Notes: generated by a model not told the origin, from the letters alone. A stretch of DNA of 64,000 bases from Pseudolactococcus sp041800635 (GCA_047833645.1 CP181259.1:1426001-1490000), one strand, 5' to 3'. Positions 7,962 through 16,100 are shown, numbered from the stretch's first letter. Numbers and translations are program-made.

Positions 7962-8652
7962 TATTAAGAATGGTCGTGCCGTTCGCTTGTTTAAAGGGGA
8001 TTTTGCCCAAGAAACAGTGGTCAATGCCAGTCCATTGGCACAAGCTGAAATTTTTGCGGCATCAGGCATCAGGTATTTGCACGTTGTCGATTTAGATGGC
8101 GCGCTAGACGGTCGGGCAACTTCAGCGCCGATTATCGAGGAAATTGTGACCCAAACAGGGTTGAAAATTGAAGTCGGTGGCGGTATTCGAACCTTAGAGC
8201 AGATTTCTGACTATCTAGCTAAAGGTGTTGACCGTGTGATTATTGGGTCGATGGCGGTTAAAAATCCTGACTTCGTGAAGGCTGCGCTTGCCCAATTCGG
8301 GGCAGATAAGATTGTCGTTGGCATTGATGCTAAAAAAGGCTTGGTCGCAACTGAAGGCTGGCTAGAAACGTCTGACGTAGATTTTATTACATTGGCACTT
8401 GAAATGGAAAAAATCGGTGTCCGCCTATTCGTTTATACAGATGTTGACCGAGACGGTACTTTGACGGGGCCGAACTTTGAACATTACGAAAAATTGCAGG
8501 CTGCCTTAACGCGTGCTGCTGTTATCGCAAGTGGTGGGATTGCTCAGCTTTCCGACTTAACAAAATTAGCGGATATCGGCGTTGCTGGGACCATTGTCGG
8601 CAAGGCCTACTATAATGGTAATGTGAGTTTAGATGAACTGAAGGAGTTTTGA
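7939..8652 (+). CDS. hisA: Phosphoribosylformimino-AICAR-phosphate isomerase (ProFAR isomerase)
   Basis: A (beta/alpha)8 barrel of the HisA/HisF family. The N-terminus MQILPAIDIKNGRAVRLFKG carries the first catalytic Asp (AIDI), and LFVYTDVDRDGTLTGPN carries the second. Phosphate is held by the glycine loops VGGGIR and IASGGI. It performs the Amadori rearrangement of ProFAR to PRFAR. The frame is open from a TTG at 7933, but ATG 7939 with AAGGAGG at 7926-7932 is the better start. It overlaps hisH by 23 bp, so its ribosome binding site lies within hisH. Confidence 0.95.
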   Translation: MQILPAIDIKNGRAVRLFKGDFAQETVVNASPLAQAEIFAASGIRYLHVVDLDGALDGRATSAPIIEEIVTQTGLKIEVGGGIRTLEQISDYLAKGVDRVIIGSMAVKNPDFVKAALAQFGADKIVVGIDAKKGLVATEGWLETSDVDFITLALEMEKIGVRLFVYTDVDRDGTLTGPNFEHYEKLQAALTRAAVIASGGIAQLSDLTKLADIGVAGTIVGKAYYNGNVSLDELKEF

Positions 8653-8653
8653 G

Positions 8654-9412
8654 ATGTTAGCTAAACGGATTGTACCGTGTCTGGATGTTAAGGATGGGCG
8701 CGTGGTTAAGGGCGTTAATTTCGTCAATTTGACGGATGTCGGCGACCCGGCTGAGACGGCGAAAATTTATTATGAGCAGGGCTGTGATGAGCTTGTTTTT
8801 CTGGATATTACGGCGACGCATGAGGCGCGTGATACCATGGTGGACGTGGTGCGGACGGTCGCGGATCAGGTTTTTATCCCCTTTACAGTCGGTGGTGGCA
8901 TTCGCTCGGTCGAGGATATGCACAAGATGCTCAAAGCCGGTGCAGACAAGGTTGGTATCAACTCTAGCGCAGTCGCCAATCCCGATCTGATTCGACAGGG
9001 TGCCGAGAAGTTTGGGAACCAATGTATCGTGGTCGCCATCGACGCTAAAAAACAAGACGACGGTAGTTTTCATGTCTATGTCAATGGTGGACGTAAGGAT
9101 ACCGGACTGGATGCCATTGAATGGGCGAAAAAGGCCGTTTCTCTGGGCGCTGGCGAGATTCTTCTGACCAGTATGGATAAGGATGGCACCAAGTCTGGCT
9201 ATGATTTAGAGCTGAATACAGCAATTGCGACGGTGGTTAATGTCCCAGTTATTGCAAGTGGCGGGGCGGGGACGGCTGACGATATCGTCGAAGTCTTTGA
9301 GAAGACACCCGTCACAGCGGCGTTGGCTGCCAGTGTCTTCCATTATGGTGAAATTGATATTCATGATGTGAAAGTCAAAATGAAAGAAAATCAGATCGAG
9401 GTGCGTTTGTAA
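8654..9412 (+). CDS. hisF: Imidazole glycerol phosphate synthase, cyclase subunit
   Basis: A 252-residue (beta/alpha)8 barrel. The N-terminal MLAKRIVPCLDVKDGRVVKG holds the catalytic Asp, the second catalytic Asp lies in LTSMDKDGTKSGYD, and phosphate-binding loops are VGGGIRS and IASGGAG. With HisH it cyclises PRFAR to imidazole glycerol phosphate, releasing AICAR for purine synthesis. It starts one base after the hisA stop and has GGAG at 8642-8645 upstream. Confidence 0.96.
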   Translation: MLAKRIVPCLDVKDGRVVKGVNFVNLTDVGDPAETAKIYYEQGCDELVFLDITATHEARDTMVDVVRTVADQVFIPFTVGGGIRSVEDMHKMLKAGADKVGINSSAVANPDLIRQGAEKFGNQCIVVAIDAKKQDDGSFHVYVNGGRKDTGLDAIEWAKKAVSLGAGEILLTSMDKDGTKSGYDLELNTAIATVVNVPVIASGGAGTADDIVEVFEKTPVTAALAASVFHYGEIDIHDVKVKMKENQIEVRL

Positions 9413-9413
9413 G

Positions 9414-9779
9414 ATGAATAAAACAATTTTGAAAGACGAGTCGCTCAAGATTGACTTTGCCAAAAGTCCAGATGGCCTTGTCCCTGTGATCGTCACAGAT
9501 GTGGTTGACGGTCAGGTCTTGATGCTGGCCTACATGAATGAAGCAAGCTATCAGTTGACCTTAGAAACGCAAGAAACCTGGTATTGGTCACGTTCACGTC
9601 AAGAACTGTGGCACAAAGGCGAGACATCTGGTCATTATCAACACGTCAAAAAAATCACAGCAGACTGTGATTTGGATACCTTGTTGATTGCAGTCGAACA
9701 GATTGGCCCAGCCTGCCATACAGGCGCTAGAAGCTGTTTCTTTAATGACATTTTAAATGTAGAAGGAGATGAAGCATGA
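9414..9779 (+). CDS. hisI: Phosphoribosyl-AMP cyclohydrolase
   Basis: A 121-residue PRA-CH protein. Typical segments are VLMLAYMNEASYQLT, TWYWSRSRQELWHKGETSGH, and the metal-binding DCDLDTLLIAVEQIGPACHTG with its Asp and Cys ligands. It opens the purine ring of phosphoribosyl-AMP, the third pathway step. Here it is separate from HisE, whereas many bacteria fuse the two. It overlaps hisE by 4 bp. Confidence 0.95.
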   Translation: MNKTILKDESLKIDFAKSPDGLVPVIVTDVVDGQVLMLAYMNEASYQLTLETQETWYWSRSRQELWHKGETSGHYQHVKKITADCDLDTLLIAVEQIGPACHTGARSCFFNDILNVEGDEA

Positions 9780-10090
9780 TTGATGAGTTATACACCCAAG
9801 CTGTGGCACGTCAAAAAGAGCCTAAAGCAGGTTCTTATACCAATTATCTTTTTGACAAAGGTTTGGATAAAATTCTTAAAAAAGTAGGCGAAGAAGCAAC
9901 AGAAGTTGTGATTGCAGCGAAAAATGCGGACAAGGCAGAGATTGCCAATGAAACAGCAGATATTTTCTATCATATCGCAGTCATGTTGGCTGAAACTGGT
10001 GTGACACCTGCTGACGTTCAGGCAGTTTTAGATGAACGCAATGGTAAGCAGTCCAATGTTCATGATCGGCCTGAGATTGAGGCTTACTAG
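9776..10090 (+). CDS. hisE: Phosphoribosyl-ATP pyrophosphatase
   Basis: A 104-residue all-alpha MazG-like pyrophosphohydrolase. The sequence KGLDKILKKVGEEATEVVIAAK followed by ANETADIFYHIAVML contains the EExxE and ExxD metal-binding motifs (quoted here in two parts). It hydrolyses phosphoribosyl-ATP to phosphoribosyl-AMP, the second pathway step. It is the last gene of the operon and is followed within 10 bp by a strong terminator. Confidence 0.95.
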   Translation: MIDELYTQAVARQKEPKAGSYTNYLFDKGLDKILKKVGEEATEVVIAAKNADKAEIANETADIFYHIAVMLAETGVTPADVQAVLDERNGKQSNVHDRPEIEAY

Positions 10091-10095
10091 ACAGC

Positions 10096-10147
10096 AAAAA
10101 ACATCTGAACAGACCAGTCTAAAGACTGCGTTCAGATGTTTTTTTAG
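10096..10147 (+). terminator. Terminator of the his operon
   Basis: AACATCTGAAC (from 10100) pairs with GTTCAGATGTT, with an inner AGTCT/AGACT stem, and is followed by seven T. The preceding A-run lets it work in both directions, which suits the convergent lepB. Confidence 0.9.
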
Positions 10148-10177
10148 TGTTTAACATATAATATGTTGATGATCTAA

Positions 10178-10771
10178 TTAAAGTAGGCCAATCTTTTTAA
10201 AAGGCCAAATACGAAGTTTTGCTTCACCGATGATATCTTTTTTAGAGAAGGTGCCAATTTGACGAGAATCTTGTGAAACCAAACGGTTATCACCCATCAG
10301 AAAGTATTGACCTTCAGGGACTTTAACTGTAAAATCTGTCTGACCTGTAGCTGACATGGTAAAGGATTTGGCATTCTTGCCTAGACTTTGGAAAAACGAA
10401 TTGAATTGATAGGTTTGCTGAAGCTTATCTGTGGCGAGTTGCTTTTGATAGTTGGTTAGGTAAGGTTCTGCGACCACCTTACCGTTGACTGTAAGCACAT
10501 CGTTGCTATACGAGATGGTATCACCAGGCATACCAATGACACGTTTGACGATATTTTTGGTCGATTGATCTTCCTTGTTGTACTCTTTAGCGACAACAAT
10601 ATCTTGACGCTTGATACGCGCCGTTTTAATGATCACTAGGCGCTCCTTATTAGCTAGCGTCGGATCCATCGAGTGCCCTTCGACAATGACTGGCTGCCAA
10701 ACATAGACACGTAAAAGGAGCATGACGATGATAAAGAGGGCAAACGGACCCCATTCTTTTAATAATTTCAT
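10178..10771 (-). CDS. lepB: Signal peptidase I
   Basis: A 197-residue membrane-bound serine protease. It has one N-terminal membrane segment (ALFIIVMLLLRVYVW), then the catalytic Ser in VEGHSMDPTL, the catalytic Lys in KRVIGMPGDTI, and the conserved GQYFLMGDNR box. It cleaves signal peptides from exported preproteins on the outer face of the membrane. It overlaps rnhC by 4 bp on the minus strand and is probably cotranscribed with it. Confidence 0.95.
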   Translation of the reverse strand: MKLLKEWGPFALFIIVMLLLRVYVWQPVIVEGHSMDPTLANKERLVIIKTARIKRQDIVVAKEYNKEDQSTKNIVKRVIGMPGDTISYSNDVLTVNGKVVAEPYLTNYQKQLATDKLQQTYQFNSFFQSLGKNAKSFTMSATGQTDFTVKVPEGQYFLMGDNRLVSQDSRQIGTFSKKDIIGEAKLRIWPFKKIGLL

Positions 10772-11646
10772 TTGATTAATTTCCTTGCTTTTTCTGTATT
10801 TGCGAAGTGCAGTTTGGCGACTTGACTTAGTGCCGCTTCACCGTACTGCTGGATGATTTGAGCTGCTACCACATCTGATTTGTGGCCGGCGCCACTTGGG
10901 AGCGTGAGCTGAACATCTTGAGAGAGGTCTTCTAGATTGTTTAAGAACATTTCTCGCGCGATGACAGATGACACGGCAACAGCATAGAACTGGCTTTCCG
11001 CCTTTTGGCGCAATGTAATCTGGCCTTTCGTTTGGTTCTTTTCTTTTTTAAGATACTTGGTATAATTTTTCTCAGTCGTGAAGGCATCGATGATGATATG
11101 ATCGGGTACAGTAGATAGAGCCTGTTCTAATAGAAAAATCGCTTGATTGTGTAGGGCGACTTTGACAGAAACGGCGTTATAACCAGAGTTGATCACTTCG
11201 TTATACTTGCTCGGAGAGAGCAGGAGTGCTTGATGCTGAATGTTTTCTTTTAAAATGGGTGCAATCTGACGAATTTTGACATCAGTTAATCTTTTAGAAT
11301 CGTCAACGCCCAATTTTTTGATCAGCGGGAGATCAGCTTCACTTAGATAGGTTGCGACGACAGCTAAGCCGCCGAAATAGGAGCCGTTACCGACTTCATC
11401 AGTCCCGATGATATTCGTTTGTTGGACGGGCGCTGTGCGGGTTGCTTGGTAGCCAAATTTTACGGCATAGGTCTCGGCTTGCTCACCTTGAAACATGACC
11501 TTGCCCGACGTATAGACCGTAATCACACAGCCTTTCGGTTTAGCTAAAAACTGGGTATATGGATTGGCTGAGGGCTGTGCCCAGGCTTGAAAGGTTTTAA
11601 CAAGGCGGGCAATATCAGCTGCAGACATTTTCAAAACAATGTTCAT
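10768..11646 (-). CDS. rnhC: Ribonuclease HIII
   Basis: The C-terminal catalytic domain carries GTDEVGNGSYFGGLAVVATY with the DEVG motif, VDDSKRL, HIIIDAF and SGAGHKSDVVAAQI. An N-terminal TBP-like domain of ~80 residues distinguishes HIII from HII. It cuts RNA in RNA-DNA hybrids. The frame is open to 11676, but an extended -10 (TGCTATAAT) ends just 7 nt before the ATG at 11646. I therefore take MNIVLKMSAADI as the start and suspect a leaderless message. An alternative ATG lies at 11628. Confidence 0.9.
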   Translation of the reverse strand: MNIVLKMSAADIARLVKTFQAWAQPSANPYTQFLAKPKGCVITVYTSGKVMFQGEQAETYAVKFGYQATRTAPVQQTNIIGTDEVGNGSYFGGLAVVATYLSEADLPLIKKLGVDDSKRLTDVKIRQIAPILKENIQHQALLLSPSKYNEVINSGYNAVSVKVALHNQAIFLLEQALSTVPDHIIIDAFTTEKNYTKYLKKEKNQTKGQITLRQKAESQFYAVAVSSVIAREMFLNNLEDLSQDVQLTLPSGAGHKSDVVAAQIIQQYGEAALSQVAKLHFANTEKARKLIK

Positions 11647-11653
11647 AAGAACT

Positions 11654-11662
11654 ATTATAGCA
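11654..11662 (-). promoter_or_regulatory. Extended -10 promoter of rnhC-lepB
   Basis: On the minus strand TGCTATAAT is followed by AGTTCTT and then ATG. The predicted transcription start falls on or next to the A of the start codon. No good -35 is seen, as expected for a TGn extended -10. Confidence 0.55.
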
Positions 11663-11669
11663 AAAAAAC

Positions 11670-11699
11670 TTGACAAAACCTGTAAAAATGTGATATTAT
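11670..11699 (+). promoter_or_regulatory. Promoter of rplM-rpsI
   Basis: TTGACA (11670-11675), an 18-bp spacer and TATTAT (11694-11699) point towards rplM. The promoter interleaves with the divergent rnhC promoter, so the two may compete. Confidence 0.65.
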
Positions 11700-11704
11700 A
11701 TAAA

Positions 11705-11815
11705 ACGGTATTGTTTACCCCATTTTTAGGTCCCGGAAACTTGAAAATACCGTAGATGGATAAGGAACGATTCAGCTACACCTATGTAAACTACAGATAA
11801 AAAATTGGAGAAATC
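11705..11815 (+). promoter_or_regulatory. Structured 5' leader of rplM, probable L13 leader
   Basis: The first transcribed bases ACGGTATT (11705-11712) pair perfectly with AATACCGT (11746-11753), enclosing a loop with GGTCCCGG. Firmicutes carry an L13 autoregulatory leader (Rfam L13_leader) at this place, in which the ribosomal protein is thought to repress its own operon. Position and the closing stem agree; the full consensus was not checked. Confidence 0.6.
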
Positions 11816-12262
11816 ATGAACAAAACTACATATTTCGCTAAACCAGGCGAAGTTGAACGTAAATGGCACGTTGTTGATGCGACAGATATTCCTTTGGGAC
11901 GTTTGTCAGCAGTTGTTGCAAGCATCCTTCGCGGTAAAAACAAACCACAATTCACACAACACACTGACACTGGCGATTTCGTAATCGTTGTCAACGCTGA
12001 AAAAGTGAAATTGACTGGTAAAAAAGCTTCTGACAAGATCTACTACAAACACTCAATGTACCCAGGTGGATTGAAATCAATCACTGCTGGTGAGTTGCGT
12101 GAGAAAAATGCAGTTCGTCTTATCGAAACTTCTGTAAAAGGGATGTTGCCACATAACACGCTTGGTCGTGCACAAGGCATGAAACTTAAAGTATTTGTTG
12201 GCGCTGAGCACACACACCAAGCTCAAAACCCAGAAGTGCTTGACATTACAGGATTAATCTAA
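11816..12262 (+). CDS. rplM: Large-subunit ribosomal protein uL13
   Basis: A 148-residue L13 with the typical N-terminus TYFAKPGEVERKWHVVDA, then PLGRLSAVVASILRGK, YYKHSMYPGGLKS, and VKGMLPHNTLGR. It is an early-assembly protein of the 50S subunit. ATG 11816 is preceded by TTGGAGAAATC. It sits 13 bp before rpsI in the conserved rplM-rpsI operon. Confidence 0.98.
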   Translation: MNKTTYFAKPGEVERKWHVVDATDIPLGRLSAVVASILRGKNKPQFTQHTDTGDFVIVVNAEKVKLTGKKASDKIYYKHSMYPGGLKSITAGELREKNAVRLIETSVKGMLPHNTLGRAQGMKLKVFVGAEHTHQAQNPEVLDITGLI

Positions 12263-12275
12263 GGAGGACTAGACA

Positions 12276-12668
12276 TTGGCACAAGTACAATACCTCGGCA
12301 CTGGACGCCGTAAAAATTCAGTAGCTCGTGTACGTTTGGTACCCGGCACTGGTAAAATCACAGTAAACAACAAAGATGTTGAAGAATACATCCCACACGC
12401 AGACTTGCGTTTGGTCATCAACCAACCATTTGGCGCAACTGAAACAGTTGGTGCTTACGACGTTCTTGTTAACGTTAATGGTGGTGGTTACGCTGGTCAA
12501 GCTGGCGCAATCCGTCACGGTATCTCACGTGCGCTTTTGAACGTAGATCCTGACTTCCGTGCGTCATTGAAACGCGCTGGCTTGTTGACACGTGATGCTC
12601 GTATGGTTGAACGTAAAAAAGCAGGTCTCAAAAAAGCCCGTAAAGCAAGTCAATTTTCAAAACGTTAA
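12276..12668 (+). CDS. rpsI: Small-subunit ribosomal protein uS9
   Basis: A 130-residue S9 ending in the conserved basic tail KKARKASQFSKR that reaches the ribosomal P site. It begins with TTG at 12276, decided by AAGGAGG at 12261-12267 and the conserved MAQVQYLGTGRRKNSVARV start. The 3' end of rpsI is next to an integrase remnant and is probably an attachment site for mobile elements, though the coding sequence itself is complete. Confidence 0.98.
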   Translation: MAQVQYLGTGRRKNSVARVRLVPGTGKITVNNKDVEEYIPHADLRLVINQPFGATETVGAYDVLVNVNGGGYAGQAGAIRHGISRALLNVDPDFRASLKRAGLLTRDARMVERKKAGLKKARKASQFSKR

Positions 12669-12694
12669 TATCTCTTTCATATCAACGTTTCAAT

Positions 12695-12729
12695 ACACCT
12701 TTTGGTTCACACCATTGGGTGTTTTTTTG
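12695..12729 (+). terminator. Terminator of rplM-rpsI
   Basis: ACACC (12695-12699) pairs with GGTGT (12718-12722), with an inner TGGT/ACCA stem, followed by a T-run. The loop contains one copy of the TTCACACCA repeat described next. Confidence 0.7.
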
Positions 12730-12777
12730 TTCGTTTTTTGAAAAGTTCACACCAAAATTCACACCATATTCACACCA
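12706..12777. repeat. Four direct TTCACACCA repeats, candidate integrase arm sites
   Basis: Identical nonamers lie at 12706-12714, 12746-12754, 12758-12766 and 12769-12777. The last three are spaced 12 and 11 bp, roughly one helical turn. They sit between the rpsI 3' end and the stop codon of the integrase, where tyrosine recombinases usually have arm-type binding sites. The role is inferred. Confidence 0.55.
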
Positions 12778-12784
12778 TTGATTT

Positions 12785-13153
12785 TTAAAGATGACGATAA
12801 GCAATTTCTCCGACAGCCATAGGAACAACATTTGAGGTATTGACATAAGTTTGAGTTATATCTATTCCACTATGTGTCAAGGCTTCTGAGATTGCTTCTA
12901 AAGAAGTACCAGCTTGTTTGGCTAGAGTTGCTCCAGTATGTCTTAATTTGTGAGGTGTAGCGGGTGCGAGGTTAGCATGTCTCTTTCTAATAGCATTCAT
13001 TCGATAATTGAGATAATCAGGATGTAATGGTTTGTTTACGTTCCCTTTAGTATCAATGTACGTAAATACAAATTGTTTATTTGTTTGAATGATATTAAAT
13101 TTTGCAAGCTCATTCTTTTGTTGAACTTTCCAATCTTGAAGCATAATAATTAA
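12785..13153 (-). pseudogene. Tyrosine integrase, C-terminal fragment
   Basis: Only ~120 C-terminal residues remain. They contain the catalytic domain motifs HKLRHTGATLAKQAG (H-x-x-R box) and ALTHSGIDITQTYVNT with the catalytic Tyr, typical of phage, ICE or phage-inducible-island integrases. The 5' part, which would hold the arm-binding and SAM-like domains and the first catalytic Arg, is cut off at 13154 by an IS5-family element. Its position just downstream of rpsI suggests a former element integrated at the rpsI 3' end. Confidence 0.85.
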
Positions 13154-14523
13154 GGGCACCTCTAAAAACGTATGAAAAGAGGTATAATAGATTAAAAATA
13201 AGCTAACGAGGTATTGAAGATGAATTTATTTGGAGATAGCGACTATCTTGAAAAATTAAGTTTAAAAGGAGACCCTCTTGAGCGGCTAGAAAAAGTGGTT
13301 GATTTCGAGTGTTTTCGCCCAACTCTTAACCGGATTTTTAAGTATGATTTAAAAAACAAATCTCATGGTGGTAGACCGCCCTATGACCTTGTTTTAATGT
13401 TGAAAATTCTAATTTTACAACGCTTATACAATCTATCTGATGATGCAATGGAATATCAAATGATTGACCGGATTTCGTTTAGAAGATTCCTTAAGATTGA
13501 TGACAAGGTACCAGACGCAAAGACTATCTGGAACTTTAGAAATCAGCTATCAAAATCTAATAGAGGAAACTGGCTTTTTTCTGCCTTTCAAGAAAAACTT
13601 GAATCACAAGGGATGATCGCTCATAAAGGACAGATTGTTGATGCAACATTCATAGAGGCGCCTAAACAACGTAATCCAAAAGACGAAAATGAATTGATTA
13701 AAGCAAATAGGGTACCAGTGAATTGGACGAAGAACAAAAGAGCACAGAAGGATACAGCTGCTCGCTGGACAATTAAAGGTAATGAGAGACACTATGGCTA
13801 CAAAAATCATATTGCTATAGATACCAAATCAAAATTCGTAAAGAATTATCAAACAACGCCTGCAAATGTGTATGATTCTCAAGTAATAGGCGTTCTTGTT
13901 GATCCCGATGAGATCACCTTAGCAGACTCAGCTTATCAAAATCAAGCAACACCTAAAGGTGCTGAACTTTTTACCTGTCTTAAAAACACACGTTGTAAAT
14001 CTCTTAGGCAGACGATAAAATGTTTAATAAAATCATTTCGAAAATACGTGTCCGTATTGAACATGTATTTGGCTTTGTTGAAAATTCAATGCATGGTTCT
14101 AGTTTACGTTCTATTGGATTCGATCGAGCTGTTTTAAATACTGACCTTTCTTAAAAACACACGTTGTAAATCTCTTAGGCAGACGATAAAATGTTTAATA
14201 AAATCATTTCGAAAATACGTGTCCGTATTGAACATGTATTTGGCTTTGTTGAAAATTCAATGCATGGTTCTAGTTTACGTTCTATTGGATTCGATCGAGC
14301 TGTTTTAAATACTGACCTTACAAATCTGACTTATAACTTATTGAGGTACGAACAAGTTAAACGTTTAAATCTCAAAACATGGCGGTAATCTGTCTAAAAT
14401 AAGAATAAACAGTCAAGTGGCGTCTGTAACATAAAGAAAAACACAGTAGACTATGCTTAGTTTTCTGTGTTTTTTTCTAATTTCATTTAGAGGTGAATTA
14501 ATTGGTAGTTATTAGAGGTGCCC
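13154..14523 (+). mobile_element. IS5-family element, copy 1, internally rearranged
   Basis: The ends are inverted repeats beginning GGGCACCTCTAA. Relative to the intact 1200-bp copy at 49000-50199 this copy has lost one A in the run after AAATCTCTTA and has a 171-bp tandem duplication (13979-14149 repeated at 14150-14320), giving 1370 bp. Flanks do not form a target duplication (TTAA on the left, TATA on the right). The left neighbour is a truncated integrase and the right neighbour a truncated yqeH, so DNA has been lost or rearranged at this element. Confidence 0.92.
13220..14388 (+). pseudogene. IS5-family transposase, frameshifted and partly duplicated
   Basis: The first ~258 codons match the intact transposase at 49135-50133: N-terminal DUF772-type domain, then the DDE region with IVDATF and ADSAYQN. 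A one-base deletion in AAATCTCTTAGGC shifts the frame just before the segment with the catalytic Glu (RIEHVFGF), and translation ends at 14137. The 171-bp duplication repeats this end, and a second open piece (14191-14388) encodes the correct C-terminus. No functional transposase is expected. The start used is ATG 13220; an alternative in-frame start lies at 13214. Confidence 0.9.
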
Positions 14524-14811
14524 TATATTATCTGGGAGAAAAAACGAACCGAATCTCATCTGATGATTCACCGCACCAAACTTGAAAAAGCAGATGAGTT
14601 TTATGTCAAGCATAAAGGCAGTCTTTTAGTGCCACCTCGTGAGGCTGATTTGGACGCTTTTCCTAAACTTGTCCGAAAAGAATTTGCCCTTAAAGAAAAA
14701 TCAGATATCGTCTTTTCTGGTTTAGGTTGGATTCGAGTGGCTAAGCCAGCGATCATTGCGGCCTGGGTACCTGAGGGTGTCGATGTCGTCGTTCGAAAAA
14801 GTTTAATCTAA
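14524..14811 (+). pseudogene. yqeH: Ribosome-assembly GTPase YqeH, C-terminal fragment
   Basis: About 95 codons remain, including KADEFYVKHKGSLLVPP and VFSGLGWIRVAKPAIIAAW, which match the C-terminal domain of YqeH. The frame enters directly from the IS end at 14523. The zinc finger and circularly permuted GTPase domain are absent. YqeH acts in 30S assembly and is essential or very important in B. subtilis, so the rest of the gene may be elsewhere in the genome or this may be an assembly join at the IS. yhbY, nadD and yqeK, its usual followers, do lie downstream. Confidence 0.8.
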
Positions 14812-14852
14812 AAAAAGCTAGTTTTAATTTACCCTCATATTAAAAGAGATTG

Positions 14853-14886
14853 AAACCATCATCATTTTGTGATATGATGGTTTTTT
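14853..14886 (+). terminator. Terminator after the yqeH fragment
   Basis: AAACCATCAT (14853-14862) pairs perfectly with ATGATGGTTT (14874-14883) across an 11-nt loop, followed by T residues. Confidence 0.85.
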
Positions 14887-14919
14887 AATGAGATTAATAG
14901 AGAATATTGAGAAAAAAAG

Positions 14920-15597
14920 ATGAATACCATGAGTTTATTAATTCAAGAAAATCCGATGGCCTTTATCGGTCTTGGGGTTGCTGCAGTTGCCATCGTTGTC
15001 ATGCTTGTTTTTTTGATGCAACTCATTGCGGGCAAAAATAAGAAACGCGAGTTGCTCAAGTTCCTGGCCGCGCTACTGGTTGTGGTCGCAAGTCTCGGCG
15101 CTTTCATGTATGCGGCACTGACGGTCAAGACGCCCAAGTCAGAGACGATCATCGCCGTCATGGACCAGATTAATGACAATCAAGACTACCAAAATTTTGC
15201 GATCCAAGCCAACCAGCTGACGACCACCATGATCAATGACTGGGGTGCATCCGGTGATATCTCACCTGAAAAAGGACAGGAAATCATCAACAGCAACCAA
15301 GTCAAAATCAATGCCCTGATTGCCAATGGGACAGGCTATTTGAAAGCGATTGATACGGCAGCACCAAAAGCGAAACTAGACGCTTTACCCAAAGCCTACA
15401 GTGATTATGTCGCAGCGATTAAAGAAAATATCCAGATCAGCTTAAGCATGCTAAGGGATCTTCAGACTGTCAAGCTGAATCAGTATGAAACAGTGGATAA
15501 GGTCAACAAAGAGTATAACCAGGCCTTGATGACCGCACGAACGACCATCAATTCAGCGGCTGTCGCTTTGAATCAAGAACGTGGCACTGAAAAATAA
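14920..15597 (+). CDS. Membrane-anchored protein of unknown function
   Basis: A 225-residue protein with two membrane segments near the N-terminus (about residues 15-35, FIGLGVAAVAIVVMLVFLM, and 45-67). A mostly helical, charged domain of ~150 residues follows and probably faces outward. It has no cysteines, no enzyme motif and no repeat that I recognise. It stands alone between the yqeH terminator and its own terminator, ahead of yhbY. Confidence 0.75.
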   Translation: MNTMSLLIQENPMAFIGLGVAAVAIVVMLVFLMQLIAGKNKKRELLKFLAALLVVVASLGAFMYAALTVKTPKSETIIAVMDQINDNQDYQNFAIQANQLTTTMINDWGASGDISPEKGQEIINSNQVKINALIANGTGYLKAIDTAAPKAKLDALPKAYSDYVAAIKENIQISLSMLRDLQTVKLNQYETVDKVNKEYNQALMTARTTINSAAVALNQERGTEK

Positions 15598-15671
15598 GCA
15601 GCTCAGTAACAACTGGCTCAGCGATTTGGTCAGAAGACGGACTTAAAAAGCTGTTACCCATGATAATAGAG

Positions 15672-15701
15672 TAGGAAGGTGTGATTCCTTCCTTTTTGTT
15701 T
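15672..15701 (+). terminator. Terminator
   Basis: GGAAGG pairs with CCTTCC across TGTGATT and is followed by TTTTTG, ending the message of the preceding membrane-protein gene. Confidence 0.75.
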
Positions 15702-15791
15702 CTTCTAAATTATGGTAAAATTAAATTTAGAGATTTAAAAATTGAATCGACAACACACAAGCGCTTAAACGCTAAATAAAGAAAGAACACT

Positions 15792-16100
15792 ATGGACCTA
15801 ACAGGAAAACAAAAACGCTATCTCCGCGCTGAAGCGCACCACTTGACACCGATTGTGCAAATCGGTAAAGGTGGTTTAACCAATGAAATCAAGACCAGTA
15901 TTCGTAAGGCACTTGATGCCCGTGAATTAATTAAAGTAGCGATTCTCCAAAATTCTGACGCGGACATCAACGATGTCGCAGAAGAAATCGAAGAAATGTC
16001 ATTTGATGTCGTCCAAAAAATTGGTCGCATTTTAGTCGTCTTCAAAGTAGCTGAGAAACGTGAAAATCGCAAGCTCTCCCTCAAAGTTAGAGACTTATAA
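15792..16100 (+). CDS. yhbY: Ribosome-associated RNA-binding protein YhbY (CRM domain)
   Basis: A 102-residue single CRM-domain protein. It begins LTGKQKRYLRAEAHHLTPIVQIGKGGLT and contains the conserved GKGG loop and KVAILQNSDAD. YhbY binds pre-50S particles and helps ribosome assembly. It is the first intact gene of the conserved yqeH-yhbY-nadD-yqeK series. A small hairpin, GAGCC/GGCTC near 16118-16131, lies between it and nadD. Confidence 0.93.
   Translation: MDLTGKQKRYLRAEAHHLTPIVQIGKGGLTNEIKTSIRKALDARELIKVAILQNSDADINDVAEEIEEMSFDVVQKIGRILVVFKVAEKRENRKLSLKVRDL

Noticed and set aside
14518..14811. A novel 97-aa gene starting at the IS end
   Set aside because: The sequence is the C-terminal part of YqeH entering from the IS boundary, so it is a truncated gene rather than a new one.
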